Below are positions 10,116 to 19,296 of a stretch of 64,000 nucleotides of DNA, in pieces. The translations under genes and the position numbers were made by a program. The notes beneath the pieces are model-generated. The model searched no databases. It was not told where the DNA came from and worked only from the letters and a program-made list of their open reading frames with translations. Position 1 is the first letter of the stretch. Each line of letters opens with the position of its first letter. The stretch is from Bog-473 sp963704355 (GTDB lineage: Bacteria > Actinomycetota > Acidimicrobiia > Acidimicrobiales > RAAP-2), in the NCBI GenBank assembly GCA_963704355.1, contig OY969891.1, positions 1,054,001-1,118,000 of the forward strand, in the 5' to 3' direction.

Positions 10116-10684
10116 GCACCGTGAGCGCGCCGGTGCGCCCCCGGCTCAAGGAGCGCTACCTGACCGAGGTGCGGGACCGGCTCAAGTCCGAGCTGGGCCT
10201 GGCCAACGTCATGGAGGTGCCCCGGCTCGAGAAGATCGTGATCAACATGGGCGTCGGCCGGGCCACCCAGCAGGCCTCGCTGATCGAGGGGGCGCAGCGT
10301 GACCTCGAGGTGATCACCGGGCAGAAGCCGATCGTCACCCGGGCCAAGAAGTCCATCGCCGGCTTCAAGCTGCGCGAGGGCCAGAGCATCGGCGTGAAGG
10401 CGACGCTTCGCGGCGACCGGGCCTGGGAGTTCTTCGACCGGCTGCTCAGCCTGGCCATCCCGCGCATCCGTGACTTCCGGGGCCTCTCACCCCGCTCGTT
10501 CGACGGGCGCGGCAACTACACGTTCGGCGTCACCGAGCAGCTCATCTTCCCCGAGATCGACTACGACAAAATCGACACGACCCGCGGCATGGACATCACC
10601 ATCGTCACGACCGCACGCACCAACGAGGAAGGACGGGCGTTCCTGGCAGCGTTCGGCTTTCCGTTCCGACAGGAGACCCGCTAG
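10112..10684 (+). CDS. rplE: 50S ribosomal protein L5
   Basis: L5 binds 5S rRNA and contacts the P-site tRNA. The product is 190 residues starting at a GTG that overlaps the rplX stop (VSTVSAPVRPRLKERYLTEV). Conserved features include KIVINMGVGRATQQ, GQKPIVTRAKKSIAGFKLRE and the C-terminal MDITIVTTARTNEEGRAFL. A second in-frame GTG three codons downstream is an alternative start. Confidence 0.97.
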   Translation: MSTVSAPVRPRLKERYLTEVRDRLKSELGLANVMEVPRLEKIVINMGVGRATQQASLIEGAQRDLEVITGQKPIVTRAKKSIAGFKLREGQSIGVKATLRGDRAWEFFDRLLSLAIPRIRDFRGLSPRSFDGRGNYTFGVTEQLIFPEIDYDKIDTTRGMDITIVTTARTNEEGRAFLAAFGFPFRQETR

Positions 10685-10688
10685 CACC

Positions 10689-10874
10689 ATGGCGAAGAAA
10701 GCTTTGATCGAGAAGCAGCAGCGCACCCCGAAGTTCAAGGTCCGGGGGTACACCCGGTGCCAGCGGTGTGGGCGGCCCAAGGCCGTGTACCGCAAGTTCG
10801 GGTTGTGCCGCATCTGCTTGCGCGTCATGGTGCATGCGGGCGAGGTGCCCGGCGTCACGAAGGCGAGCTGGTAG
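10689..10874 (+). CDS. rpsZ: 30S ribosomal protein S14, zinc-binding short form
   Basis: This is the short S14 (type Z), 61 residues, with a CQRC and CRIC pair that binds zinc. S14 is a late-assembly protein of the 30S head. The start ATG is four bases after the rplE stop, and the sequence (MAKKALIEKQQRTPKFKVRG) matches the family. Some actinobacteria also carry a longer zinc-free paralogue elsewhere for zinc limitation; none is seen here. Confidence 0.97.
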   Translation: MAKKALIEKQQRTPKFKVRGYTRCQRCGRPKAVYRKFGLCRICLRVMVHAGEVPGVTKASW

Positions 10875-10880
10875 GCCCCC

Positions 10881-11285
10881 ATGACGATGACCGACCCCAT
10901 CGCGGACATGCTGACCCGGATCCGCAACGCGAACTCGGCCCAGCACGAGACCGTGCGCATGCCCGGCTCGAAGCTCAAGACGTCGCTCGCCTCGATCCTC
11001 GAGCGCGAGGGCTTCATCGCGGGCTTCAAGGTCGAGCCCAACCAGGGCAAGCCTGGCACCACGCTGGAGATCTCCATGAAGTACTCGGCCGACCGCACGC
11101 GGACGATCGCCGGGATCAAGCGCGTCTCCAAGCCCGGTCTGCGCATCTACGCCCGCGCCGACGGCATGCCGCGGGTCCTCGGCGGCATGGGCGTCGCCGT
11201 GGTCTCGACCAGCCAGGGGCTTGTGACCGACGCCGAGGCGCGGCGCAAGCGCCTCGGCGGGGAGGTGCTCTGCCATGTCTGGTAA
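10881..11285 (+). CDS. rpsH: 30S ribosomal protein S8
   Basis: S8 is a primary 16S rRNA-binding protein and, in E. coli, the translational repressor of the spc operon. The 134-residue product starts MTMTDPIADMLTRIRNAN and ends with GGMGVAVVSTSQGLVTDAEA and LGGEVLCHVW, all conserved. Length is typical. The 45 bp before rplF hold no obvious element. Confidence 0.98.
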   Translation: MTMTDPIADMLTRIRNANSAQHETVRMPGSKLKTSLASILEREGFIAGFKVEPNQGKPGTTLEISMKYSADRTRTIAGIKRVSKPGLRIYARADGMPRVLGGMGVAVVSTSQGLVTDAEARRKRLGGEVLCHVW

Positions 11286-11330
11286 CGCGACGTGCCGCCA
11301 GGGCACCCCGAGTATCCGAGGGAGGGCCTG

Positions 11331-11870
11331 ATGTCGCGCGTCGGACGCTCGCCCATCCCGGTGCCCTCCGGCGTCACCGTCACCCTGAGCGGGGACACGG
11401 TGCAGGTCAAGGGCCCCCAGGGCTCCCTGGAGCGCCAGATCCCCGAGCCGATCACCATCGCCCAGGAGGGCGACACGCTGGTGGTCAGCCGCCCCGACGA
11501 CGAGCGCCACAACCGCGCCCTGCACGGCCTGTCACGCTCGCTCGTGGCCAACATGGTCTCAGGGGTGACGAACGGCTTCACCAAGGAGCTCGAGATCGTG
11601 GGTGTCGGCTACCGCGCCACGGCCAGGGGGCCCGGCGCGCTCGAGCTGGCGCTCGGCTTCTCTCATCCGGTCGCCGTGGACGCGCCCGAAGGCATCACCT
11701 TCGAGGTGCCGGTGCCGACGAGGATCATCGTCAAGGGGATCGACAAGGAGAAGGTGGGCCAGGTGGCCGCCGACATCCGCAAGCTGCGCAAGCCCGAGCC
11801 CTACAAGGGCAAGGGCGTGCGCTACGCCAACGAACGGGTGTTGCGCAAGGCTGGAAAGGCGGCGAAGTAA
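11331..11870 (+). CDS. rplF: 50S ribosomal protein L6
   Basis: L6 lies near the factor-binding site of the large subunit. The product is 179 residues; the ATG at 11331 gives the family start MSRVGRSPIPVPSGV and follows GGGAGGGCC. The open frame extends 13 codons upstream without conservation. The two repeated L6 domains end in PEPYKGKGVRYANERVLRKA. The TAA overlaps the rplR ATG by one base. Confidence 0.97.
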   Translation: MSRVGRSPIPVPSGVTVTLSGDTVQVKGPQGSLERQIPEPITIAQEGDTLVVSRPDDERHNRALHGLSRSLVANMVSGVTNGFTKELEIVGVGYRATARGPGALELALGFSHPVAVDAPEGITFEVPVPTRIIVKGIDKEKVGQVAADIRKLRKPEPYKGKGVRYANERVLRKAGKAAK

Positions 11871-12244
11871 TGGCACGCACGAGCGACCGCTCACGCCTCC
11901 GGCTGCGTCGGCACGACCGGGTGCGCACCAAGGTGCACGGCACCCCCGAGTGCCCGCGCCTGGCCGTGCACCGGTCCAACCGGCACATCTCGGCCCAGCT
12001 CATCGACGACACGACCGGCCACACCCTGGCCGCGGCATCGTCGGTGGAGCCCGAGCTGCGCGCGTCGTTGGGCAAGTCGGGTGGCGGTAACGTGACCGGC
12101 GCAGAATCGGTGGGTCATCTCCTCGGCTCGCGGGCCAAGGCGGCCGGGATCACCAAGGTGGTCTTCGACCGCGGGGGTTTTGTGTACCACGGGCGTGTCG
12201 CCGTCTTGGCTGACGCGGCGCGGGCCGAAGGACTGGAGTTCTAG
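11870..12244 (+). CDS. rplR: 50S ribosomal protein L18
   Basis: L18 binds 5S rRNA together with L5 and L25. The product is 124 residues, beginning with the basic MARTSDRSRLRLRRHDRVRT. It contains PRLAVHRSNRHISAQLIDD and the terminal VVFDRGGFVYHGRVAVLADA. It directly follows rplF and precedes rpsE by two bases in the spc operon. Confidence 0.97.
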   Translation: MARTSDRSRLRLRRHDRVRTKVHGTPECPRLAVHRSNRHISAQLIDDTTGHTLAAASSVEPELRASLGKSGGGNVTGAESVGHLLGSRAKAAGITKVVFDRGGFVYHGRVAVLADAARAEGLEF

Positions 12245-12246
12245 CA

Positions 12247-12798
12247 ATGGCCGAGACACAGTACGAAGAGCGCACCATCAAGGTGAACCGGGTGGCCAAG
12301 GTCGTCAAGGGCGGCCGGCGGTTCTCGTTCGCCGCGCTCATGGTCGTGGGCGACGGCAACGGCAAGGTCGGCCTGGGCTACGGCAAGGCCAAGGAGGCCG
12401 GGCTGGCCGTCCAGAAGGGGATCGAAGAGGCGCGCAAGAACCTCTTCGACGTGCCCCTGGCGGGCAGCACCATCGTCCACCCGGTCATCGGCGAGAGTGG
12501 CGCCGGCCGCGTCCTGCTCAAGCCGGCCGCTCCCGGGACCGGCGTCATCGCCGGCGGCGCGGCTCGCCACATCCTCGAGATGGCCGGCATCCGCGACATC
12601 CTGGCCAAGTCGCTCGGCTCCTCCAACGGCATCAACGTGGCCCACGCCACCATCGACGGGCTCAAGCAGCTGCGCCGGCCCGACGACGTGGCGGCGCTGC
12701 GCGGCAAGGCCGCCGACGAGGTCACGCCGGGTGGGGTCCTGCGGGCCTACCGCGAGCGCAAGCGCGAGACCGACCTCTACACGGCCGAGGCGCGCTGA
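12247..12798 (+). CDS. rpsE: 30S ribosomal protein S5
   Basis: S5 lines the mRNA entry channel and affects decoding accuracy. The 183-residue product carries the N-terminal double-stranded-RNA-binding domain (RVAKVVKGGRRFSFAALMVV, GYGKAKEAGLAVQKGIEEA) and the C-terminal domain with GVIAGGAARHILEMAGIRD. Length and sequence are normal, and the gene is embedded in the spc operon. Confidence 0.98.
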   Translation: MAETQYEERTIKVNRVAKVVKGGRRFSFAALMVVGDGNGKVGLGYGKAKEAGLAVQKGIEEARKNLFDVPLAGSTIVHPVIGESGAGRVLLKPAAPGTGVIAGGAARHILEMAGIRDILAKSLGSSNGINVAHATIDGLKQLRRPDDVAALRGKAADEVTPGGVLRAYRERKRETDLYTAEAR

Positions 12799-12800
12799 GC

Positions 12801-13022
12801 ATGGCCACCCGCACCACCACCAAGACGGGGGCCGGCGAGGCGCGCCTGGTCGTCACCCAGACGCGCTCGTCCATCGGCACCAAGCCCAAGCACCGCGGCA
12901 CGCTGCGGGCGCTGGGGCTGCGCGGCATCGGGCAGTCCAACGAGCTGCCCGACCGCCCCGAGATCCGGGGCATGCTGGCCCGGGTGCCGCACCTCGTGAG
13001 CGTCGAGGAGGTCTCGCCGTGA
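12801..13022 (+). CDS. rpmD: 50S ribosomal protein L30
   Basis: L30 is a small, non-universal large-subunit protein. The product is 73 residues with the typical TRSSIGTKPKHRGTLRALGL and ending GMLARVPHLVSVEEV. The ATG is two bases after the rpsE stop. About ten extra residues precede the core. The stop overlaps the rplO GTG. Confidence 0.96.
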   Translation: MATRTTTKTGAGEARLVVTQTRSSIGTKPKHRGTLRALGLRGIGQSNELPDRPEIRGMLARVPHLVSVEEVSP

Positions 13023-13507
13023 AGCTGCACGATCTGGCGCCGCCAAAGGGTTCCACCAAGGCCAAGCGCCGGGTGGGCCGCGGCACCGGCGGCAAGGGCC
13101 ACAAGACGGCCGGCCGGGGTATGAAGGGGCAGAAGGCCCGCAGCACCGTGCCGGCGGGCTTCGAGGGCGGCCAGCTGCCCTTGATGCAGCGCATCCCCAA
13201 GCTCAAGGGGTTCAAGAACCCGTTCCGGGTCGAGTACACGCCGGTGAACGTGGGTGCGCTCGAGGCCCTCGGGGCCGGCGAGGTGACCCCCGAGACGCTG
13301 GCCGAAGCGGGCCTGGTGCGGCCGAAGGCCCTGGTCAAGATCCTCGGCCAGGGCACCCTCAGTCGTCCGGTCAAGGTGTCGGCCCACGCGTTCTCCAAGA
13401 CAGCCGAAGCGGCCATCACCGCTGCCGGCGGTAGCGTCGAGCGAGTGCCGCTGCCGTACGCCAATGGGCGCCCGCCCGCCTCGGGCAATGCCCTGATGAA
13501 CCGCTAG
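13019..13507 (+). CDS. rplO: 50S ribosomal protein L15
   Basis: L15 is a core assembly protein whose long basic N-terminal arm penetrates 23S rRNA. The product is 162 residues starting at GTG (VKLHDLAPPKGSTKAKRRVG), overlapping the rpmD stop. GRGTGGKGHKTAGRGMKGQK and GFEGGQLPLMQRIPKLKGF are diagnostic. It is followed by secY 35 bp downstream, the standard end of the spc operon. Confidence 0.97.
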   Translation: MKLHDLAPPKGSTKAKRRVGRGTGGKGHKTAGRGMKGQKARSTVPAGFEGGQLPLMQRIPKLKGFKNPFRVEYTPVNVGALEALGAGEVTPETLAEAGLVRPKALVKILGQGTLSRPVKVSAHAFSKTAEAAITAAGGSVERVPLPYANGRPPASGNALMNR

Positions 13508-13542
13508 TGCCCGCGACCTGCAGGCGCTGAGAGGAAAGGGCC

Positions 13543-14829
13543 ATGCTCTCCCGGCTCGCCAACATCTTCAGGGTCCCCGACCTTCGCAACAAGGTCATCT
13601 TCACCCTCGCGATCATCGCCCTGTACCAGATCGGGGCGAACGTCCCGGTGCCGGGCGTGAACTGGTCACGACTGCAGACGCTGGAGAGCCAGGCCTCGGC
13701 CTCGGGCGTGCTCGGCTTCCTCAACCTCTTCAGCGGGGGTGCCCTGGTGCGCCTGGCCGTCTTCGGCCTGGGCGTCATGCCCTACATCACGAGCTCCATC
13801 ATCATCCAGCTGCTCTCGACGGTCATCCCCAAGCTCGAGGAGTGGCGGGACCAGGGCGCCGTCGGGCAGAAGAAGATCACCCAGACCACCCGCTACTTGA
13901 CCGTGGCGCTCGCCGTCATGCAGTCGGCCGGGCTCGTCTACGCGTTCCACGGCCACGACTCGGCGCTGCTCGGCACCAACATCGACCTGATTCCCAGATT
14001 CAGCTGGCCTCTCGCGCTGTTCATGGTGCTGATCCTCACCGCGGGCACCGCGTTCGTCATGTGGCTGGCCGAGCTCATCACTCAGCGCGGCATCGGGCAG
14101 GGCATGTCGATCCTGATCTTCGCCAACGTGGTGGCCGCGATCCCGACCGGGTTCAAGGCGATCTACGACGAGGGGGGCAAGACCAAATTCGGGGTCATCC
14201 TCATCGTCTCGCTCGTCCTGCTCGTGGTCATCGTCTTCATGGACCAGGGGCAGCGCCGGATCCCGGTCACCTTCGCGCGGCGCGTGGTCGGGCGACGAAT
14301 GTACGGGGGCAGCTCGACCTATATCCCCCTCAAGGTCAATCAGTCCGGCGTGATCCCGATCATCTTCGCCAGCTCGGTGCTCTACATCCCGGTGCTGCTG
14401 TCCAACGTCGTCCCCTGGAACGGGTTCCAGAACTTCGTGCGCACCCACCTCACGCCCACCAGCTTCTTCTACATCGGGTCGTACTTCCTGCTCATCGTGC
14501 TGTTCACGTTCTTCTACGTGTACGTCGCGTTCGATCCGCACCAGCAGGCGGACCTCATTCGCAAACAGGGCGGCTTCATCCCCGGCATCCGGCCCGGTCC
14601 GCCGACCGAGCGCTACTTCGCGCACATCCTCAGCCGCATCACGGTGGTCGGCGCCATCTTCCTGGGCTCGGTCGCCGTCGTGCCCTCGCTCCTCATGGCA
14701 CTCTGGCACCTCAATCGGTTCCCGTTCTACGGGACGACCTTGCTGATCTCCGTCGGTGTCGCGCTCGAGACCATGCGGCAGATCGACAGCCAGCTGATGA
14801 TGCGCAACTACGAGGGCTTCCTCAAGTAA
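13543..14829 (+). CDS. secY: Protein translocase subunit SecY
   Basis: SecY forms the channel of the SecYEG translocon in the cytoplasmic membrane. The 428-residue protein has the expected ten hydrophobic segments, with conserved RIPDLRNKV-like start (IFRVPDLRNKVIFTLAIIAL), GALVRLAVFGLGVMPYITSS and the cytosolic loop GQRRIPVTFARRVVGRRMYG. The ATG follows GAGAGGAAAGGGCC. It lies between rplO and adk as in most bacteria. Confidence 0.98.
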   Translation: MLSRLANIFRVPDLRNKVIFTLAIIALYQIGANVPVPGVNWSRLQTLESQASASGVLGFLNLFSGGALVRLAVFGLGVMPYITSSIIIQLLSTVIPKLEEWRDQGAVGQKKITQTTRYLTVALAVMQSAGLVYAFHGHDSALLGTNIDLIPRFSWPLALFMVLILTAGTAFVMWLAELITQRGIGQGMSILIFANVVAAIPTGFKAIYDEGGKTKFGVILIVSLVLLVVIVFMDQGQRRIPVTFARRVVGRRMYGGSSTYIPLKVNQSGVIPIIFASSVLYIPVLLSNVVPWNGFQNFVRTHLTPTSFFYIGSYFLLIVLFTFFYVYVAFDPHQQADLIRKQGGFIPGIRPGPPTERYFAHILSRITVVGAIFLGSVAVVPSLLMALWHLNRFPFYGTTLLISVGVALETMRQIDSQLMMRNYEGFLK

Positions 14830-14839
14830 GGGCGCGGTC

Positions 14840-15520
14840 GTGATTCCCGGGGTCAGACTCGTGGTCCTCGGCAAGCAGGGGGCCGGGAAGGGGACGCAGT
14901 GCGTCCGCTTGTCGCATCACTACGTCGTGCCGCACGTCTCCACCGGGGACATGCTGCGCAGCGAGGTGAAATCCCGCTCGTCGCTCGGCCAGCGGGCGGC
15001 CAAGCTCATGGACCAAGGCGAGCTCATCCCCGACGAGATGGTCATGGAGATGGTCTGGCTCCGGCTCTCCGAGCGTGACACCACCGGGCGGGGCTTCGTG
15101 CTCGACGGCTGCCCGCGCACCACGGGCCAGGCCGAGTCGCTCGAGAACATCGTGGTGCCCTTCGGCCTCGACCTGGTCATCGACCTGCAGGTGCCGACCA
15201 GCCTGGTCATGAAGCGCCTGGCCTCGCGCCGGGTCTGCGTCGACTGCGGCTCCAATTACTCGACGGCGGCGCCGCCTCTGGTCAACTGGACCTGCGATGT
15301 GTGCGGCGGTGAGGTGGTGCAGCGCCAGGACGACACCGAAGAGGCGATCGAGCGCCGGCTCAACCTCTACGAGGAGGAGACCGCCCCGCTCCTCGACTGG
15401 TACAAGGAGCGCGACCTCCTCGTCGAGATCAACGGCACCGGCTCGCCGGACGCGGTGACCCGGCGCGTCGTGGGCGCGATCGACGACCAGCGGCAGCGGC
15501 AAAGGGGTGCGTTCGCGTGA
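14840..15520 (+). CDS. adk: Adenylate kinase, zinc-LID type
   Basis: Adenylate kinase interconverts ATP plus AMP and two ADP. The 226-residue product has a P-loop GKQGAGKGTQ at residues 11-20 (GPPGAGKGTQ is more common), the AMP-binding STGDMLR, and FVLDGCPRTTGQAE. The LID carries four cysteines (CVDC and CDVC), the pattern of zinc-containing long-form enzymes. The start is GTG, ten bases after secY, and the 3' end overlaps the map GTG. Confidence 0.96.
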   Translation: MIPGVRLVVLGKQGAGKGTQCVRLSHHYVVPHVSTGDMLRSEVKSRSSLGQRAAKLMDQGELIPDEMVMEMVWLRLSERDTTGRGFVLDGCPRTTGQAESLENIVVPFGLDLVIDLQVPTSLVMKRLASRRVCVDCGSNYSTAAPPLVNWTCDVCGGEVVQRQDDTEEAIERRLNLYEEETAPLLDWYKERDLLVEINGTGSPDAVTRRVVGAIDDQRQRQRGAFA

Positions 15521-16257
15521 GGCGCAACGAGGCCGAGCTGGCCAAGATGCGGCGTGCCGGCAAGGTGGTGGCCGAGATGCACGCGGCCACCCGCGCCGCC
15601 GCCAAGCCGGGCGTGACCACTGCCGAGCTCGACCAGGTGGCCCGCGCCGTGCTCGAGCGCCGCGGCGCCACCTCGAACTTCCTCGGGTACCACGGCTTCC
15701 CCGCCGTGATCTGCACCTCGCCCAACTCGATGATCGTCCACGGGATCCCCGGCCCCTACGTGCTCGAGGAGGGGGACATCCTCTCCATCGACTGCGGCGC
15801 CATCATCGAGGGCTACCACGGCGACGCCGCCTTCACCATGGGCATCGGGAGCATCTCCAAGGAGGCGCAGAAGCTGCTCGACGTGACCGAGCGCAGCCTG
15901 TGGGCGGGAATCGAGCAGCTGACCAAGGGCAACGCCCTGCACGAGGTGGGGCGGGCCGTCCAGGACGTGGCCGAGACGGCCGGTTTCAGCGTCGTGCGCG
16001 AGTACGTGGGCCACGCCATCGGCACGGCCATGCACGAGCAGCCCCAGGTGCCCAACTACTGGCCCGGCAACAAGGGGCCGACGCTCAAGACGGGCAACGT
16101 GTTCGCCATCGAGCCCATGGTCAACGTGGGCTCGCCCGAGACGGTGCTGCTCGACGACGGCTGGAGCGTGGTCACGGCGGACGGGAAGCTCTCGGCGCAC
16201 TTCGAGCACACGATCGCCGTCACCCCCGAAGGCCCCGAAGTGTTCACCCTGGCTTAG
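15517..16257 (+). CDS. map: Methionine aminopeptidase, type I
   Basis: MAP removes the initiator methionine from nascent proteins. The 246-residue product shows the pita-bread metal-binding ligands in order: SIDCGAIIEGYHGDAAFTMG (two Asp), YVGHAIGTAMHEQP (His), FAIEPMVN (Glu) and SAHFEHTIAVT (Glu). GTG start overlaps adk by four bases. In many actinobacteria infA follows directly; here about 4.8 kb of other genes intervene. Confidence 0.97.
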   Translation: MRRNEAELAKMRRAGKVVAEMHAATRAAAKPGVTTAELDQVARAVLERRGATSNFLGYHGFPAVICTSPNSMIVHGIPGPYVLEEGDILSIDCGAIIEGYHGDAAFTMGIGSISKEAQKLLDVTERSLWAGIEQLTKGNALHEVGRAVQDVAETAGFSVVREYVGHAIGTAMHEQPQVPNYWPGNKGPTLKTGNVFAIEPMVNVGSPETVLLDDGWSVVTADGKLSAHFEHTIAVTPEGPEVFTLA

Positions 16258-16309
16258 GGAGCCGACCCCCCTGTTCAGTCGGACCTCCTTCCGGCGGCGG
16301 TCGTCTACC

Positions 16310-17404
16310 GTGCTCCGGGTGGGTGGGGGCGCCGTGCAGCCGGGAGCAGCGAGCCGTTCGCTGTGGTTCTTCGACACGGCCGCCGTCTCGGCGCCGACGG
16401 GTCTGCGCTGCGCCGCCGCCATCGCCCTGCCGCTGCTCGTCGGGATCGGCACCGGCCACCCGCGCGCCGCCGGCTGGGGCGCGGTGGGCGCCTTCCTCAC
16501 CGACATGACTATGGGGCAGCCGGGGCACCGCTTCCGGGCCCGCATCGTGGCGGGGGCGGCCGTCCTCGTGGCGCTGGGTGGCTTCCTCGGCGCCCTGAGC
16601 GGTATCGAGGGCTGGACGATCTACCCGCTGGTCGCGGCGTGGGCGCTGGCTTCGGGGCTGGCGGCGGCGGTGAGCCCGGCCGCCGCCCTCGTCGGGGTGT
16701 CCTCGGCCACCGGGCTGCTCTACGCGGCCTCGTTCCGGGTCTCGACGCTGCAGTCGGCGGAGGTGGGTGCGTGGATGCTCGCCGCCGGCCTCGGCGCGGC
16801 CGCGATCGGGTGGGCGTCGCACGCGCTGGTGCCGTCCGGCCGCACCCGGCCCGCGGCTCCCGACGCGCCCGACGTCGGGCTCGCGTGGTGCGGGGCCTCC
16901 GGACGCGCCGTGCGCGCCGCGCTCTTCAGGAACTCCAAGATCGTGCACCACGCCCTGCGCCTCACCACGGTCACGGTCGTCGCCACGCTGCTCTACCGGC
17001 TGCTCAACCCGACCGACGGGTTCTGGATCCCCGAGGCCGCCCTCTTCATCGGCCGCCCCGACGCCGGGCTGACCCGCCAGCGCAGCATCCTGCGCATCGT
17101 CGGCTCGGCCGCCGGCGTCACGTTGACCACGCTGGTGCTCGTCACGGTGCGGCCTTCCGCCAACGGGCTCGCGATCATTGCCGTGGTGGCCGGTGCGATC
17201 GCCTTTTCGGTCCAGCGCGTCAACTTCGCGTTCTACATCACGTTCGTGACCGTCATCTTCGTCGTCCTCACCGCCTTTGGCGGGGTGCCCGAGAGCCACG
17301 CTGTGGTCCAGCGGCTCGCCTACAACGTCATCGGCGCCACCCTCGCTGTGGCGTCGCTGCGGCTGTGGCCGACTCCCGGGCTGGTGCACGAGCCCGCGTC
17401 GTAA
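16310..17404 (+). CDS. FUSC-like integral membrane protein
   Basis: The 364-residue protein resembles the FUSC / aromatic-acid-exporter class: two halves of hydrophobic segments (for example LRCAAAIALPLLVGIGTG, then GAVGAFLTDMTMG, then a second block near residues 220-340 with IPEAALFIGRPDAG and GSAAGVTLTTLVLVTV). This class is proposed to export small aromatic or fusaric-acid-like compounds; the substrate here is unknown. The start may instead be the GTG at 16334, which has a better GGTGGGGG ribosome-binding sequence. It sits between map and the convergent ABC exporter genes. Family assignment is from residue pattern only. Confidence 0.6.
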   Translation: MLRVGGGAVQPGAASRSLWFFDTAAVSAPTGLRCAAAIALPLLVGIGTGHPRAAGWGAVGAFLTDMTMGQPGHRFRARIVAGAAVLVALGGFLGALSGIEGWTIYPLVAAWALASGLAAAVSPAAALVGVSSATGLLYAASFRVSTLQSAEVGAWMLAAGLGAAAIGWASHALVPSGRTRPAAPDAPDVGLAWCGASGRAVRAALFRNSKIVHHALRLTTVTVVATLLYRLLNPTDGFWIPEAALFIGRPDAGLTRQRSILRIVGSAAGVTLTTLVLVTVRPSANGLAIIAVVAGAIAFSVQRVNFAFYITFVTVIFVVLTAFGGVPESHAVVQRLAYNVIGATLAVASLRLWPTPGLVHEPAS

Positions 17405-17449
17405 GCGACGGGGTGTGCCCGAGGCGCGCCACCAACCTGCGATGGCGGC

Positions 17450-19291
17450 TCAGGCCAGCTCGGCCTGCAGGATCGAAGCCACCGGCCGCCGCGCCGCCAA
17501 GCGGGCCGGGATCGCGGTGAGCACGGCGACCAGCAGCACCGCGCCGACGACGACCGCGAGCACGTCGGGCAGCGGCGGCATGGTCGCCGCCTGGCCCCCG
17601 TGCTTGGCCGCGCCGTAGAGGGCGACCCCACCTGGGAGGCCGAGGAGCGCCCCCAACAGCGCGGGCAGCATCTGCGCCAGCGACAAGCCCGCGGTGACCT
17701 GTCGCGGGGTGGCGCCCAGGGCGCGGGTCACGGCGGACGCGTGCCGGGCGTCCTGCGCGATCGCCCGGGTGATGAAGACGGCGTTGACCGCGGCCAGCAC
17801 CACCAACCCGATCGTGACGACCAGGAGCACCGCGTCGGCGCGCGCGGTCTTGGGGTTGATAAGACCGTTCGTGCTGTCGAACGACGAGTTGAGGTGGCCG
17901 CGTGCGACGAGGACGGCGACGATGCCACTCACGGTGACGAAGATGCTGAGCACGCTGAGCATGGTGCGACGGAGCCGGCGCGCCATCACCCGCAGGCCGA
18001 TCAGCAGCGGCACCGGCAGCAGACCGGACAGCTTGACCAGCGGGGCTGAGCGGTGCGGCGGGCGGGCGGAGTCGGCCAGGGCGCGCACCGTGCTCGTCCG
18101 GGCCGCCCGCAGCGCGGGCACGAGCGCGGCCACCAGGGCCACCCCGAGCGCCACGCCCGCGACGACAAGGACGTCGGGCGCCGTGAACGGCGGTCTCGAC
18201 GCCGAACCGAGCAGCCCGGACCCGGGCGACATCAGCAGCGGTGCGAAGAGCCAACTGCTCAGCAGCCCGACGGCCGCGCCGACCAGGGCGAGAAAGAGGT
18301 ATTCGGCCAGCAGCACCGAGGCGACCAGCCCGGGGGTGCCGCCGATGGCCTTGAGCAGGCCGACCCGGCGCATCTGGTCCGCCATCCGCCCGCCGACGAG
18401 CACGGCCACGCTGGCGATGGAGAGGATCGTCAGCAGCGTGCTCCCGACGAGGACCACGATCTGCTCGTCGCGGATGAGGTTGTTGTCCTCATACGCGATC
18501 GACTGCGCCGAGAGCAGGGACGGCGTGGTCGGCAGCGGCCCGTTGCTGGGGTAGCTGTTGTCTTGCGCGTTCGCCAGGGCCGAGGCCCGGGCCGGATCGG
18601 CCAATTTGAGGTCAGAGAAGTAAGTCAGGGGGGAGTTCGCGGTCGCCAGTGCGCGCGCCGTGGCCTCGGTCGCCCACACCAGGCCGACGTCGGCCGAGTC
18701 GAACCCAAACTTTCCTCCGCAGCCGGACAAGCAACCGACGTTGGGATAGGGCGAGAAGGCCGCCGTGACGGCGATGCCGCTGACGATGAAGCGTCGCCCG
18801 TTCAGCGCGATCGCCTGGCCGACCTGCAGCCCCGCCGCCTCAGCGAAGGCGCGTTCGACCACCACTCCGCCTGGCCGGACCCAGGTGCCGGCGGTGACCA
18901 GCGGCTGGTCCACCGCGGCCGGCGACTCCGAGCGTCCCTCCACGTTGGCGTAGCCGGTGACCGCCGGCGTGCGCAGGTCAGCGGTGGTCATGGGGTAGGG
19001 ACCGCTCGAGGCGGCCACCCCCTTCGCGTGGGAGAGCGCAACGAGCGCCGCCAGGTCGGCGGGGGAGGTCGTGCCGTTGTCCAGCGACGAGCTTTGCGCC
19101 ACCAGATCCGGACCTCGGGTTGCCGCCTGCGTCTGGCTGTACGACTGGGTCGACACGTTGTGCAGCAACATCCCGAGGGTGAGCGTGGCCGACCCCGCCG
19201 CGATGGCGAGCACGAGCAGCAGTGACTCGCTCCAGCGCCGGCGCACGTCGCGTCCGGCCATTCGGGAGACGAGGCGGAGACGGCCTCCCAT
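17450..19291 (-). CDS. ABC exporter permease, two FtsX domains
   Basis: The 613-residue permease belongs to the MacB/FtsX class. It has an N-terminal membrane segment (RRRWSESLLLVLAIAAGSAT), a large extracytoplasmic domain to about residue 270, then FtsX block one (three segments around GSTLLTILSIASVAVLVGG) and FtsX block two near the C-terminus (RALGATPRQVTAGLSLAQML). Such exporters move peptides, lipids or drugs, or act as mechanotransmitters; the substrate is not evident. The ATG is six bases beyond the stop of the ATPase reading frame. The operon reads padR, ATPase, permease. A 4-Cys loop (VGCLSGCGGKF) may form disulfides outside the cell. Confidence 0.85.
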   Translation of the reverse strand: MGGRLRLVSRMAGRDVRRRWSESLLLVLAIAAGSATLTLGMLLHNVSTQSYSQTQAATRGPDLVAQSSSLDNGTTSPADLAALVALSHAKGVAASSGPYPMTTADLRTPAVTGYANVEGRSESPAAVDQPLVTAGTWVRPGGVVVERAFAEAAGLQVGQAIALNGRRFIVSGIAVTAAFSPYPNVGCLSGCGGKFGFDSADVGLVWATEATARALATANSPLTYFSDLKLADPARASALANAQDNSYPSNGPLPTTPSLLSAQSIAYEDNNLIRDEQIVVLVGSTLLTILSIASVAVLVGGRMADQMRRVGLLKAIGGTPGLVASVLLAEYLFLALVGAAVGLLSSWLFAPLLMSPGSGLLGSASRPPFTAPDVLVVAGVALGVALVAALVPALRAARTSTVRALADSARPPHRSAPLVKLSGLLPVPLLIGLRVMARRLRRTMLSVLSIFVTVSGIVAVLVARGHLNSSFDSTNGLINPKTARADAVLLVVTIGLVVLAAVNAVFITRAIAQDARHASAVTRALGATPRQVTAGLSLAQMLPALLGALLGLPGGVALYGAAKHGGQAATMPPLPDVLAVVVGAVLLVAVLTAIPARLAARRPVASILQAELA

Positions 19292-19296
19292 GGCGC